Origin: Bryobacterales bacterium
Lineage (GTDB): Bacteria; Acidobacteriota; Terriglobia; Bryobacterales; Bryobacteraceae
Direction of reading: 5' to 3'
DNA length: 32,491 nucleotides
Assembly (NCBI GenBank): GCA_016789905.1
Contig: JAEUQC010000209.1
Location: 1-32,491, forward strand
This document shows positions 8,333-15,942 of the stretch, piece after piece. The notes under the pieces were generated by a model. The model worked only from the letters and a program-made list of their open reading frames with translations. It had not been told where the DNA came from and did not search any database. The first letter of the stretch is position 1, and the number at the start of each line of letters is the position of its first letter. The translations under genes were made by a program, and so were the position numbers.

Positions 8333-9655
8333 ATGTTTGGACGTGGCAATTGGGCGATCGTGGGTCTTGGGAAGGAGTCACTTGAGGCCTTCTCGATCAA
8401 CCTGGCCGACCCGCTGCGCATGGCGGTGGCCTCCCAACTGGCGGCCGGCGCCGTTGCCCGCCTCTATGGCAGCGACGCGACTGGCATCAACCCCTACAAC
8501 ACGCCGCGACTGGACGAAGAGCAGGAGCTCAATCTCGACCAGCAGACCGAACTGGCCCGCCACGCCATCGCCGATCAGGAGGAAGGCGCGACCGCCGTCC
8601 TCGCAGCGGAAATCCTGGAATGCCCGGGCTTTGGCCGAGGCGCCGAAACGTTCCAGATTCACCCTGAACTCCCCTGGTTCGGGCTGTGGGCGGTATACAA
8701 CGAGTGGAAGAACGCGAGCGATTTGCCGTCCATCAAAGAGGGGCGTTCCTACGTCCTGCTGGAACGTCCGTACAAGTTCCTGCAGCCGACCGACAAACGC
8801 ACGGTCGACGACAAGACGCTCGATGCCACCGCCATCTCGCGCACGCAGGTCCCGGTGCTGCTCGACTTCCAACAGGGCCGCGCCTATATTGAAAGCACCA
8901 ACAAGAAGCTGATCCACGCCGTCATCGTCGCGCTTACTCGCCTGGGCGCGGAGATCGTCCCGGTGGCCTGGAACTACCCGCAGCCGAACTGGACCGAGGC
9001 CATTCTGAACCAGTTGTACGAGCGGACGCAGTTCCGCGACGAGTTCGCCAAACGCGCCGACGAGGCGAAGCGGTTCAAGGAGAGTGAGATCGAAAAGCTG
9101 GAGGACCGTGAGATGGAGCTCATCGTTTCCAAGTTCTTCTCGATGACCGAGCTTGGTACCGGCGTCTGGGTGGGCATCTCGGGACCGGCGCGCATTCGGC
9201 TGCATGAAGCGGCGCCGCCGGTGGCGGTGCGCAACCCCGCGATGGCCACGACGCTGCTGGATTTGACGGCGGATGCCAATATAGTCACCGGTTCGCTCAC
9301 CCTGCAGGAGTGCGTGACGGTGACAACGAAGAGCGGCGGCGAACGCAATATTCGCCGCGACATTGCCAGGTTCGATTTAAACGAGCGGATAAACCTGACC
9401 GAAATCGGCGCGGCGATGCTGCGCGGTTTCGACATGGCATCCCACAAGAAGGACGTATTCCGCGAGATTCGCGAGACACGGCAGGTCCCCACGATTCCGC
9501 AGTTCTGGGGCGCATGGCTGCACCAGTTGAGCAACGCCGTGCGGACGATAGAGGAGTCGTTTCGCGAGGTGCTGGAACTCGCCGGGGAGGAGCAGGCGGG
9601 CATCATCCCGATGCAGATTTCCGGCGGCGCCGAGGAAACCAGAAACCCGGGATGA
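8333..9655 (+). CDS. conserved-looking hypothetical protein, cytoplasmic
   Basis: A 440-aa protein I do not recognise. The start is well supported: AGGAG at 8322-8326 lies 6 nt before the ATG. There is no signal peptide or membrane segment, so it should be cytoplasmic. Residues about 190-215 (YIESTNKKLIHAVIVALTRL) look like an alpha/beta element. Residues about 230-270 are strongly charged and probably helical or coiled-coil (EFAKRADEAKRFKESEIEKL). The C-terminal third is mixed alpha/beta, with a helical stretch near residues 395-430 (HQLSNAVRTIEESFREVLEL). Third-position composition is ordinary coding, which argues against a spurious frame. A faint organisation resembling RdgC was considered but no diagnostic motif supports it. 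The gene stands alone: 117 bp from the DUF1501 gene and convergent with the next. Its stop codon sits inside a terminator-like hairpin. Confidence 0.8.
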   Translation: MFGRGNWAIVGLGKESLEAFSINLADPLRMAVASQLAAGAVARLYGSDATGINPYNTPRLDEEQELNLDQQTELARHAIADQEEGATAVLAAEILECPGFGRGAETFQIHPELPWFGLWAVYNEWKNASDLPSIKEGRSYVLLERPYKFLQPTDKRTVDDKTLDATAISRTQVPVLLDFQQGRAYIESTNKKLIHAVIVALTRLGAEIVPVAWNYPQPNWTEAILNQLYERTQFRDEFAKRADEAKRFKESEIEKLEDREMELIVSKFFSMTELGTGVWVGISGPARIRLHEAAPPVAVRNPAMATTLLDLTADANIVTGSLTLQECVTVTTKSGGERNIRRDIARFDLNERINLTEIGAAMLRGFDMASHKKDVFREIRETRQVPTIPQFWGAWLHQLSNAVRTIEESFREVLELAGEEQAGIIPMQISGGAEETRNPG

Positions 9656-9667
9656 TTATCCCGGGTT
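9644..9667. terminator. bidirectional terminator-like hairpin
   Basis: A perfect 10-bp stem (AACCCGGGAT / ATCCCGGGTT) with a 4-nt loop GATT lies between two convergent genes. The TGA stop of the 8333 gene (9653-9655) is within the hairpin. The run of T after it is weak on both strands, so it may act by RNA end protection or Rho-aided termination. Confidence 0.65.
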
Positions 9668-9689
9668 CGTTTCGCGGAGCACGCGGCGA

Positions 9690-10910
9690 CTACTTCGGCG
9701 TAACGTGGATGAGCGCGCCGGGATTGGCGTCTTCAATCATCCACAGCGAGCCATCCGGAGCCTGTTCCACGTCGCGAATGCGTTTGCCCACATCCCAGCG
9801 TTCGGCGGTCTTCGCCCCGCCCTTGCCATCGAAGACAATCCGATTGAGCGTGTGGCTGCCCAACCCGCTGATGAAGCCGCTGCCGTCCCATTGCGGGAAC
9901 GTCTTTTTGCCGCGGTAGAACATCAGGTTCCCAGGCGCGATGACGGGCACCCAATAGAGCACCGGCTTGGTGAACTCCGGACGGGTGTCATGACTTGGGA
10001 TGGCCACCTCGTTGTAGTTCTTCCCGTAGGAAACCACGGGCCAGCCGTAGTTCTTCCCCTTTTGGACCAGGTTCAATTCGTCGCCGCCGCGGGGACCATG
10101 TTCCACTTCCCACAGTTCGCCCGTGGGCGAGAACGCCAATCCATAGGGCGCGCGGAAGCCGCTGGCCCAGGTCTCTGACGGCGTCAGGTTGGGACCAGGG
10201 AAGGTGTAGGTGCTTACGGTCGCGGCGGACTTGGCCATCTCTGTATCGCGAGGAGGGTCGATCAAGGAGATGGTGGCGGCGCCGGTCTTTCCATAGTTCG
10301 GGTTGCCGGGCGCGGGCTTGCCGTCGAGAGTGAGATGGAGGATCTTACCCACCGGCTGGTCGGGATCCTGTGCCGGCGTCATACGTTGCCGGTCTCCGAC
10401 GGCCATATAGAGCGACTCGCCATCGGGAGCGAACGCGATCTGGCCGCTGGCCTGGCCGCCTTTTCCACGGGGCATCTGGCGCCAGAGGACCTGCAAGTCC
10501 TGCAAGCGCGGCACGCGGCCGGCGTTCAACTTCGCGCGGGCCAGCACCTGGCTGCCGCCGTACTCACCGGGCTCGATGTATGTGAGGTAGACGCTTTCAT
10601 CAGTGGCGAACTTCGGGGAGAGAAAGATGCCCAACATGCCATTCTGGCCCTGCCAGTAGACGGGCGGCGTGCCGCCGAGGGGCGCGATCTTTTCGCCCTG
10701 CGCCGAGACCAGCCAGATGGGCCCGATCTTTTCCGTGACGAGCATGCGGCCATCGGGAAGGAAGGCGATGCGCCAGGGCAGCGAGAAGCTGGACACCGTT
10801 GTCATCTTGAAGGGGAAGACCGTTTCCGGTTTTTGTTCGCCCACGTTCACCTGGGTCCACGCCGCCGCGGTCCCCAGCGCCAGCAGCAGCGCCGCATTCG
10901 CCAGTTTCAT
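9690..10910 (-). CDS. PQQ-dependent sugar dehydrogenase family protein (soluble glucose/aldose dehydrogenase type), exported
   Basis: A 406-aa six-bladed propeller protein of the soluble glucose/sorbosone dehydrogenase family. Residues 1-19 form a Sec signal peptide (MKLANAALLLALGTAAAWT). Family landmarks are LPWRIAFLPDGRMLVTEK near residue 44, GGQASGQIAFAPDGESLYMA near 150, ASGFRAPYGLAFSPTGELWEVEHGPRGGDELN near 250-280 and GKNYGWPVVSYGKNY near 287. A family member would oxidise aldoses in the periplasm using PQQ. No PQQ biosynthesis genes are in the window, and not all family members bind PQQ, so the activity is inferred. A good Shine-Dalgarno sequence (AGAGGAG) precedes the ATG. It is the last gene of a three-gene minus-strand group after the DinB-family gene (58 bp gap) and ends 22 bp from the shared hairpin. 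Confidence 0.88.
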   Translation of the reverse strand: MKLANAALLLALGTAAAWTQVNVGEQKPETVFPFKMTTVSSFSLPWRIAFLPDGRMLVTEKIGPIWLVSAQGEKIAPLGGTPPVYWQGQNGMLGIFLSPKFATDESVYLTYIEPGEYGGSQVLARAKLNAGRVPRLQDLQVLWRQMPRGKGGQASGQIAFAPDGESLYMAVGDRQRMTPAQDPDQPVGKILHLTLDGKPAPGNPNYGKTGAATISLIDPPRDTEMAKSAATVSTYTFPGPNLTPSETWASGFRAPYGLAFSPTGELWEVEHGPRGGDELNLVQKGKNYGWPVVSYGKNYNEVAIPSHDTRPEFTKPVLYWVPVIAPGNLMFYRGKKTFPQWDGSGFISGLGSHTLNRIVFDGKGGAKTAERWDVGKRIRDVEQAPDGSLWMIEDANPGALIHVTPK

Positions 10911-10968
10911 TGCATTTCTCCTCTATACAAGCTACCAGCACTCTGGCAGCGGATGCAGCAAGGATGGC

Positions 10969-11502
10969 TCAGAATGCCGGCGGGGGAGCGCCGCCGCCGC
11001 GCTCGTCCGGGTACGGTTCGTCCCCGCTCTCCACATAGATGGCCGGTACGCGAGCACCCATTCCCCGGAGATAGGCCGAAAGTTGGCCGCGATGATGCAC
11101 CATATGGCGGATGGCGATATTCAGGTACGCCACGGCCGGATCGTTTCGCAGGCCAATGTAGTCGATCTTTCTAGCCAGGTCCGCGTCCGTGAGTTGTTCC
11201 ATTTGGACGAACCGGGCGGCGACATTCTCTTCGTACCAATCGGCCAACGCCTGGCACGCCGTCAATTCGGCTGGGGGCGCGGTCCCTTCGTCAAAGACGC
11301 CGTTGACAATGGCATCCAGGAACCACAAGTCGCAGATGGCGATGTGGCGTACGAGTTCAAAGGCGCTCATGGCCTTCGGGCTTGCCCGATAGTCGCGACC
11401 CTCGGGCGGTACAGCGCGGAAAATCTTCGCTGTCACCGCGTGTTCGGACTTGAACTGAGGCAATAGGAACTCGAGCAGAAATCTGGCGTTCGGCGGGTGC
11501 AT
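10969..11502 (-). CDS. DinB-family (DUF664-like) four-helix protein
   Basis: A 177-aa protein with the DinB/YfiT four-helix pattern. The likely metal-binding histidines are in SAFELVRHIAICDLWF (near residue 53) and NIAIRHMVHHRGQLSAYLRG (near residues 128-145), ending with the usual VPAIYVESGDEP tail. The family contains thiol-dependent enzymes and many members of unknown role. No signal peptide is present, so it should be cytoplasmic. The ATG at 11502 lies 15 bp after the stop of the Tat-exported protein gene, indicating a shared transcript; no clear Shine-Dalgarno sequence is seen. It has no obvious link to its neighbours. Confidence 0.85.
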   Translation of the reverse strand: MHPPNARFLLEFLLPQFKSEHAVTAKIFRAVPPEGRDYRASPKAMSAFELVRHIAICDLWFLDAIVNGVFDEGTAPPAELTACQALADWYEENVAARFVQMEQLTDADLARKIDYIGLRNDPAVAYLNIAIRHMVHHRGQLSAYLRGMGARVPAIYVESGDEPYPDERGGGAPPPAF

Positions 11503-11517
11503 GGCTGGTTGGGGAGG

Positions 11518-12810
11518 TTACTTCTCGAATCCGCGAATATAAGGGATAACAGGCGGGCGCGGTCCGGTGTTAAACTGCGGTCCCCGCGTGGTGCGGTAGG
11601 CGATCTTCATAAACGGCGTTTCGACGCGGCGGCCAATGGCGAAGTACCGGCCGTTCTCCCAGTTAGACTCCTGGTTATACGACACGATGCCGGAGGATAA
11701 CAGGAGCCGTTCCGCATTGTACGGTTCTTTACGGGTTAGCATCATTTCCACTAGCCAATGCTCAAACGCATTGGCCGCATGATACTGCGAGTACGGCCCA
11801 GGCCAGCCTAGCATGGACACCATGGCGGGTTTGTTTTGTCCGGCGATTTCGCCGGCATAGGTCCACCCAACGCCTTGCCCGGAATAGATAGCGCCCTTCG
11901 TGCCGTCGCAGTAGTCAACAATGCAAACGGCCGCGCCACGGGCGCTCTGTTCAAAGTGACCGGGCTTCAGTTCAAAGCCGTTCCGAATGGTTTCCAGCAG
12001 TTGGCCGGCCCATGCATTTTGCGCGGTCCACTTCCAGACTTCGGGGCCGCGAATGCACTGCACCGCGGCGACGCCGGATTCGCCGCCCTTGCGGCGTTCG
12101 ACAAAAGCCTGCAACACGTCAACGCAGTGGAACAGGCCGCCCTCGTCGCTGGCGCCGCCGACGACCACCGATGACCGGATGGGCGTGTCGATATCGAGCT
12201 CGATTTCGGGCTTGCGGTAATAAAAAGGGATCGATGACCCGCCGTAGAGCGGGAAGTCCAGTTCGCGCGACTTATCGAACATCCATTTGGATTCGTTCCA
12301 GCTTGTCGAGAGATGCTTGTCATTAAAGACAGGCACTGAACGCTTACTTTGTTCGAAAACGCGGACAATTTGCTGGTAGAGCCACCAGCGCGGGTAATAC
12401 CGCTGGCCCATTAGATTGTCATGATAGATGCCGTGTTCGCCGACAAGCACGACGCCGTCGACGGCGAGTTCCTTGCCGCCGAGTGTGAGCGCTTCTCTTA
12501 CTGACTTGTAGACCGGGATGTTCTTCGACTTACAAACCTTCTGTCCCAGGCCGCTTTCGTTGAACTGGTGGATGTAGGCGGAGACCACGTCGACGCGCGA
12601 GGGGGTGTGGGCGCCTTTCCACCAATAGCCGTCGAGGAGTTTGGTGATGATCCAGTCGGCGTGCGAACCCGGAGCAGCCCAATAGGTGACGACGCAGGCG
12701 ATGCGGGGCCGACGTCCGGCCGCTTGCGGGACGGCACCCCCGAGGGCGGCCGTACCGCCCATCGCCAGCATCTGGCGCCGGCTGAAACCACTGCCTTGCT
12801 TCGGATTCAT
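11518..12810 (-). CDS. Tat-exported protein of unknown function
   Basis: A 430-aa protein with a twin-arginine signal (GFSRRQMLAMGGTAALGGAV, residues 8-27). I do not recognise the mature domain. It begins RRPRIACVVTYWAAPGSHADW, a beta-strand/loop start like a Rossmann-type fold. It contains many aromatic residues (YYPRWWLYQQIVRVFEQS, WKWTAQNAWAGQLLETIRNG) and conserved-looking acidic clusters (VGEHGIYHDN, VVGGASDEGGLFHCVD). Tat export suggests the protein folds or takes up a cofactor before secretion. The C-terminal half (SMLGWPGPYSQYHAANAFEH) loosely recalls exported Gfo/Idh/MocA-type oxidoreductases, but no NAD-binding motif is clear. It heads a minus-strand group with the DinB-family and PQQ-dehydrogenase-like genes. 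The upstream region has a TACAAT box 8 nt before the ATG and a GGAGG sequence very close to it. Confidence 0.82.
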   Translation of the reverse strand: MNPKQGSGFSRRQMLAMGGTAALGGAVPQAAGRRPRIACVVTYWAAPGSHADWIITKLLDGYWWKGAHTPSRVDVVSAYIHQFNESGLGQKVCKSKNIPVYKSVREALTLGGKELAVDGVVLVGEHGIYHDNLMGQRYYPRWWLYQQIVRVFEQSKRSVPVFNDKHLSTSWNESKWMFDKSRELDFPLYGGSSIPFYYRKPEIELDIDTPIRSSVVVGGASDEGGLFHCVDVLQAFVERRKGGESGVAAVQCIRGPEVWKWTAQNAWAGQLLETIRNGFELKPGHFEQSARGAAVCIVDYCDGTKGAIYSGQGVGWTYAGEIAGQNKPAMVSMLGWPGPYSQYHAANAFEHWLVEMMLTRKEPYNAERLLLSSGIVSYNQESNWENGRYFAIGRRVETPFMKIAYRTTRGPQFNTGPRPPVIPYIRGFEK

Positions 12811-12818
12811 CGCCCTCC

Positions 12819-12824
12819 ATTGTA
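12819..12824 (-). promoter_or_regulatory. -10-like box (TACAAT on the minus strand)
   Basis: On the minus strand TACAAT lies 8 nt before the ATG at 12810. This could place the transcription start at or next to the start codon. A GGAGG between box and ATG sits only 3 nt from the ATG, too close for an optimal Shine-Dalgarno sequence. Confidence 0.3.
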
Positions 12825-12832
12825 CCGCCCCC

Positions 12833-12881
12833 GAAATCGGTGTCAGACACTAGAATTTTTTACCGTGTGACGGATGTTTGA
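12833..12881 (+). repeat. REP-like repeat, copy 1 of 3
   Basis: About 49 bp with core GGTGTCAGACACTAGAAT followed by a T-rich stretch and TTACCGTGTGAC. It contains the hyphenated palindrome GTGTC-A-GACAC, and GTCA-ga-CAC can pair with the downstream GTGTGAC to form a bulged hairpin. It lies between divergent genes. It matches copy 3 at about 44 of 49 positions. Short palindromic repeats of this style are often associated with REP-associated tyrosine transposases; none is encoded in this window. Confidence 0.85.
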
Positions 12882-12973
12882 TGGCAAGAAAGGCCGCCAA
12901 TCGACGGGTAGGCGATTGTCAGACGGCTTGATTGGCCTTGCCGGGAATACGTTTGCATACAACCATGCCCCCC

Positions 12974-13002
12974 TTTCCACCCAAGTACGGATCGCGTATA
13001 TT
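12974..13002 (+). promoter_or_regulatory. candidate promoter of the glycosidase-like gene
   Basis: TTTCCA (12974-12979) and TATATT (12997-13002) are separated by 17 bp, matching 4/6 and 5/6 of the sigma-70 consensus. The -10 box ends 9 nt before the ATG at 13012, so the message would be almost leaderless. Confidence 0.35.
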
Positions 13003-13011
13003 GCAGGCAAC

Positions 13012-15039
13012 ATGCCCCTTTCTCGCCGCCTCTTCCTTGCGCTCCCCCTCCCCCTCACACTCACACTCGCCGCCACCGCGCAGAGCAGCAAGGCCCTCCG
13101 GCGGAAAGACTCGTTTTTCGGCCTCCATTTTGATCTCCACGCCAACAACAAAGACGTTGCGCTTGGCCGCGACCTCACCCCGGCCCATGCCGGACGCCTT
13201 TTGGACCGCGTTAAACCCGACTACGTTCAATACGATTGCAAGGGCCATGCCGGCTATATGGCCTACCCCTCCAAGGTCTCCACTCCCGCGGCCAATATCG
13301 TGAACGACTCGCTCGCCATCTGGCGGCGGGCGACCCAAGCGCGGAATGTTGCTCTCTATATTCACTTCTCGGGCGTCTGGGATTCGGTGGCCATTCAACA
13401 ACACCCCGAGTGGGCCGCGGTTCGCCCCGATGGGACGCCCGACCCCAACGCCACTAGCCTGTTTGGACCCTACGCCGATCAACGGATGATCCCGCAACTC
13501 AAAGAGGCCATCACCGAATATTCGCTTGATGGGGCCTGGATTGACGGCGAATGCTGGGCGGTGCGTCCGGACTACTCCGAAGCCGCCAGCGCCGCATTCC
13601 GGAAGGCGACCGGCATCGCCACGCTTCCGAAGAACCAAAACGACCGGGGCTGGCAGGAGTTTCTCGACTTCCATCGCGAAGCGTTTCGCCGCTACATTCG
13701 CCACTATCTGCACGAGTTACACCGGCACCGCCCGAGCGTACAGATAGCCAGTAACTGGATGTACACGACTTACATGCCGGAGCGACCTGATATCCCTGTC
13801 GACTTTGTCTCCGGCGACTATCTGGGCAATGCCAGCATCTCTACGGCGCGCCTGGAATCCCGGTATCTCTCCGCCACCGGCAAACCCTGGGATCTGATGG
13901 CGTGGGGCTTTCAGCACAACCCCGCCGCCACTATCACGCTGAGCCACAAGACCGCCGTACAGCTTCAGCAGGAAGCCGCTGTGGTGCTTGCGCAAGGCGG
14001 TGGATTTCAGATCTACTACCAACCGACGCGGGCAGGCTTCTTTGACGATCGGTTAATAGAAGTCATGGCCCGCGTCGCGAGATTCTGCCGGGAGCGGCAG
14101 GCGTTTTCCCATCAAACCGAAACTGTTCCGTCGATTGGGGTCGTATTCTCGGCGCATAGCCTGTACCGGACAGCTAACAAGATGTTCGGCGGCTGGGGAG
14201 CCCACACCGCGCCCGCCAGAGGCTTCGTCGACGCACTGACGGCCGCACACCTTCCGGTTGACGTCATCCCCGAATGGAAGCTCGACGAAGTGGCCAGCCA
14301 GTACGATCTTATTGTGCTGCCGGACTGGCCTGACGCCGGCCTGAAGCTGAAACAGCAGTTAACGAATTACGTTCACAACGGCGGAAACTTACTGATCGCC
14401 GGGGCCGAAAACGCTGCCCTTTTCGCCCCGGAGCTTGGGGTAACACAGCCCGGCGAGGCCAGGAAGCAAGAGGCCTATATTCCAGGTGTTGACTTATTCG
14501 CAAACATGACTGGTAATTGGCAGGACGTACAGTTGACGACGGCCACCGCTATCGAGATGCGGTATCCTGCTTACGACACGAACCGCGACGGCACTCCCGC
14601 AGCGACGTGGAACCGGCTTGGCAAGGGAAAGATAGCTGCAATTTACGGCCCGGCCGGAACGGCATATGCGTCCACGCATGCCGCCCCGGCGCGTGAGTTT
14701 CTCCGGAAGGCGGTCACGGCGATTCACACGCCGATCCTGACAATGGAGGCCCCCAGCACGGTTGAGCCAGTGCTCCGGCGTAAGGGGAACCAGACCATTT
14801 TGCATCTGTTGAATAGCACGGGCATGCAGGTGGCGGCTGATTATGCGGTCATAGACGCGATTCCTGCCGTTGGCCCAATCAAGATCGCATTACGGCTTGC
14901 GTCGAAGCCGACGGCGGTGTTTTTGGAACCCGGTCACGTCCGGCTCGATGGCGTTTGGGAAGACGACACCTTCAAAACGACGGTTCCAAGAAATTCGGTG
15001 TCAGACACTATAATTTATTACCGTGCGACAGACGTTTGA
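13012..15039 (+). CDS. exported glycoside-hydrolase-like protein (GHL6/alpha-L-fucosidase-like TIM barrel plus GATase-like domain)
   Basis: A 675-aa protein with a Sec signal peptide (residues 1-24, MPLSRRLFLALPLPLTLTLA), which selects the ATG at 13012 over an in-frame ATG at 12874. Residues about 35-400 look like a (beta/alpha)8 barrel of the hypothetical glycosyl hydrolase 6 / fucosidase-like type: VKPDYVQYDCKGHAGY near 68-82, ARNVALYIHFSGVWDS, and SLDGAWIDGECW at 171-182, where D178 and E180 are candidate catalytic residues. Residues about 430-520 resemble the trimerisation/GATase-like domain of GH42-type enzymes (EVASQYDLIVLPDWPDAGLK, VHNGGNLLIAGAE). It probably acts on glycans in the periplasm or outside the cell; the substrate is unknown. 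The last ~16 codons and the stop lie within repeat copy 2, so the original C-terminus has been replaced. It sits between repeat copies 1 and 2. Confidence 0.8.
   Translation: MPLSRRLFLALPLPLTLTLAATAQSSKALRRKDSFFGLHFDLHANNKDVALGRDLTPAHAGRLLDRVKPDYVQYDCKGHAGYMAYPSKVSTPAANIVNDSLAIWRRATQARNVALYIHFSGVWDSVAIQQHPEWAAVRPDGTPDPNATSLFGPYADQRMIPQLKEAITEYSLDGAWIDGECWAVRPDYSEAASAAFRKATGIATLPKNQNDRGWQEFLDFHREAFRRYIRHYLHELHRHRPSVQIASNWMYTTYMPERPDIPVDFVSGDYLGNASISTARLESRYLSATGKPWDLMAWGFQHNPAATITLSHKTAVQLQQEAAVVLAQGGGFQIYYQPTRAGFFDDRLIEVMARVARFCRERQAFSHQTETVPSIGVVFSAHSLYRTANKMFGGWGAHTAPARGFVDALTAAHLPVDVIPEWKLDEVASQYDLIVLPDWPDAGLKLKQQLTNYVHNGGNLLIAGAENAALFAPELGVTQPGEARKQEAYIPGVDLFANMTGNWQDVQLTTATAIEMRYPAYDTNRDGTPAATWNRLGKGKIAAIYGPAGTAYASTHAAPAREFLRKAVTAIHTPILTMEAPSTVEPVLRRKGNQTILHLLNSTGMQVAADYAVIDAIPAVGPIKIALRLASKPTAVFLEPGHVRLDGVWEDDTFKTTVPRNSVSDTIIYYRATDV
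14990..15039 (+). repeat. REP-like repeat, copy 2 of 3, within the 3' end of a gene
   Basis: Same core as copies 1 and 3 (TCGGTGTCAGACACTA, then TTACCGTG) with one extra T near its start and several substitutions, including one that breaks a stem pair (GTGCGAC instead of GTGTGAC). It is read as codons by the glycosidase-like gene and supplies its TGA stop at 15037-15039. Orientation is the same as the other copies. Confidence 0.85.
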
Positions 15040-15065
15040 CGCGGCGGTAAGGAGGCCATTCTCCC

Positions 15066-15920
15066 GTGCTACGCATCTCCTACTTTTCGCTGGCTCTGGC
15101 GGCCTTCGCCGCCGACCCGACTTTCCTGATGCGCAACGCCGCCAACGTTGCCCCGCATCCGGACGACCTTTCCGATAACACCGTTGGGGTACACTATCGT
15201 CCCCTGTTTGGGGCGGGCGACGCGCAGGCCCGCCACCTGAAAAGCGTCGCACGTTACGGCGAACTCACGCTTGAGGCAAACCGCGCCTCCTCGCTCGTCA
15301 CTTACCCGGCGGAAGAGCAGCTTTATTACATCCTCTCCGGGAGCGGCACGGTGATCTGCGACGAGGTCAGGCAGCCAGTTAAACCCCAAGACTTTCTCTA
15401 TCTTCCCCCCGGTTCCCGTCATGGGGTAACGAGCACCGAGCCCATGAAACTCCTCGTGATGGGCTTTCGCATTCCCCGCAACGCCCAGGTTCCGCCCGCG
15501 AGGAAACTCATGACAGCGAACAGCGCCGATGTTGCCTTTCAGCAGTTACCCAGCCATGGCCCCACCACGCAATTCAAACTACTGATTGGAACCACCGAGA
15601 GCACGCGGGATAAACTGGCGGCCGCCAGCCAGATGACGAGTCTGTTCCTGATGGATTTCGCCCCTGGGGGCACGAATATCCCCCACCATCATGAGACCGA
15701 AGAAGAGATCTACTACATACTTTCCGGCTCCGGGAAGATGGTGGCCGGCGGGGGCACTGATGGCAACGAAGGCCTGTATCCCACGCGCCAGGGCGACGCG
15801 TGGTTTCTTCGCCTGAACACCACCGTTGGGTTCTATTCCGGGGCTCAGCCAGGCCAACCGCACGATCAAGTTCTAGCGGTCCGATCATCATTCCCGTTCG
15901 TCCGTCTTCGATTCCAATAA
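15066..15920 (+). CDS. exported bicupin protein
   Basis: A 284-aa protein with two cupin domains. The start is GTG at 15066, 11 nt after a strong TAAGGAGG. Residues 1-16 form a short Sec signal peptide (MLRISYFSLALAAFAA). Domain 1 (about residues 65-135) has YPAEEQLYYILSGSGTV without the HxH of cupin motif 1 but keeps motif 2 as LPPGSRHGV. Domain 2 (about 195-275) has a full motif 1, NIPHHHETEEEIYYILSGSG, but a degenerate motif 2. Each domain therefore keeps the opposite half of the canonical metal site. Cupins include isomerases, dioxygenases and sugar-binding proteins. The next gene, 22 bp downstream, is an exported enolase-superfamily enzyme, suggesting a shared role with sugar acids. It lies just after repeat copy 2. 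Confidence 0.88.
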   Translation: MLRISYFSLALAAFAADPTFLMRNAANVAPHPDDLSDNTVGVHYRPLFGAGDAQARHLKSVARYGELTLEANRASSLVTYPAEEQLYYILSGSGTVICDEVRQPVKPQDFLYLPPGSRHGVTSTEPMKLLVMGFRIPRNAQVPPARKLMTANSADVAFQQLPSHGPTTQFKLLIGTTESTRDKLAAASQMTSLFLMDFAPGGTNIPHHHETEEEIYYILSGSGKMVAGGGTDGNEGLYPTRQGDAWFLRLNTTVGFYSGAQPGQPHDQVLAVRSSFPFVRLRFQ

Positions 15921-15942
15921 ACCAGGAGGTTCGCGCACAATC

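Noticed and set aside
8333..9655. Assignment of the 440-aa protein as RdgC-like
   Set aside because: Only a vague similarity in one alpha/beta segment; length and the rest of the sequence do not fit, and no diagnostic motif was found.
12874..13011. N-terminal extension of the glycosidase-like protein to the ATG at 12874
   Set aside because: The extension partly comes from repeat copy 1, has no Shine-Dalgarno sequence, and would hide the clear signal peptide starting at 13012.
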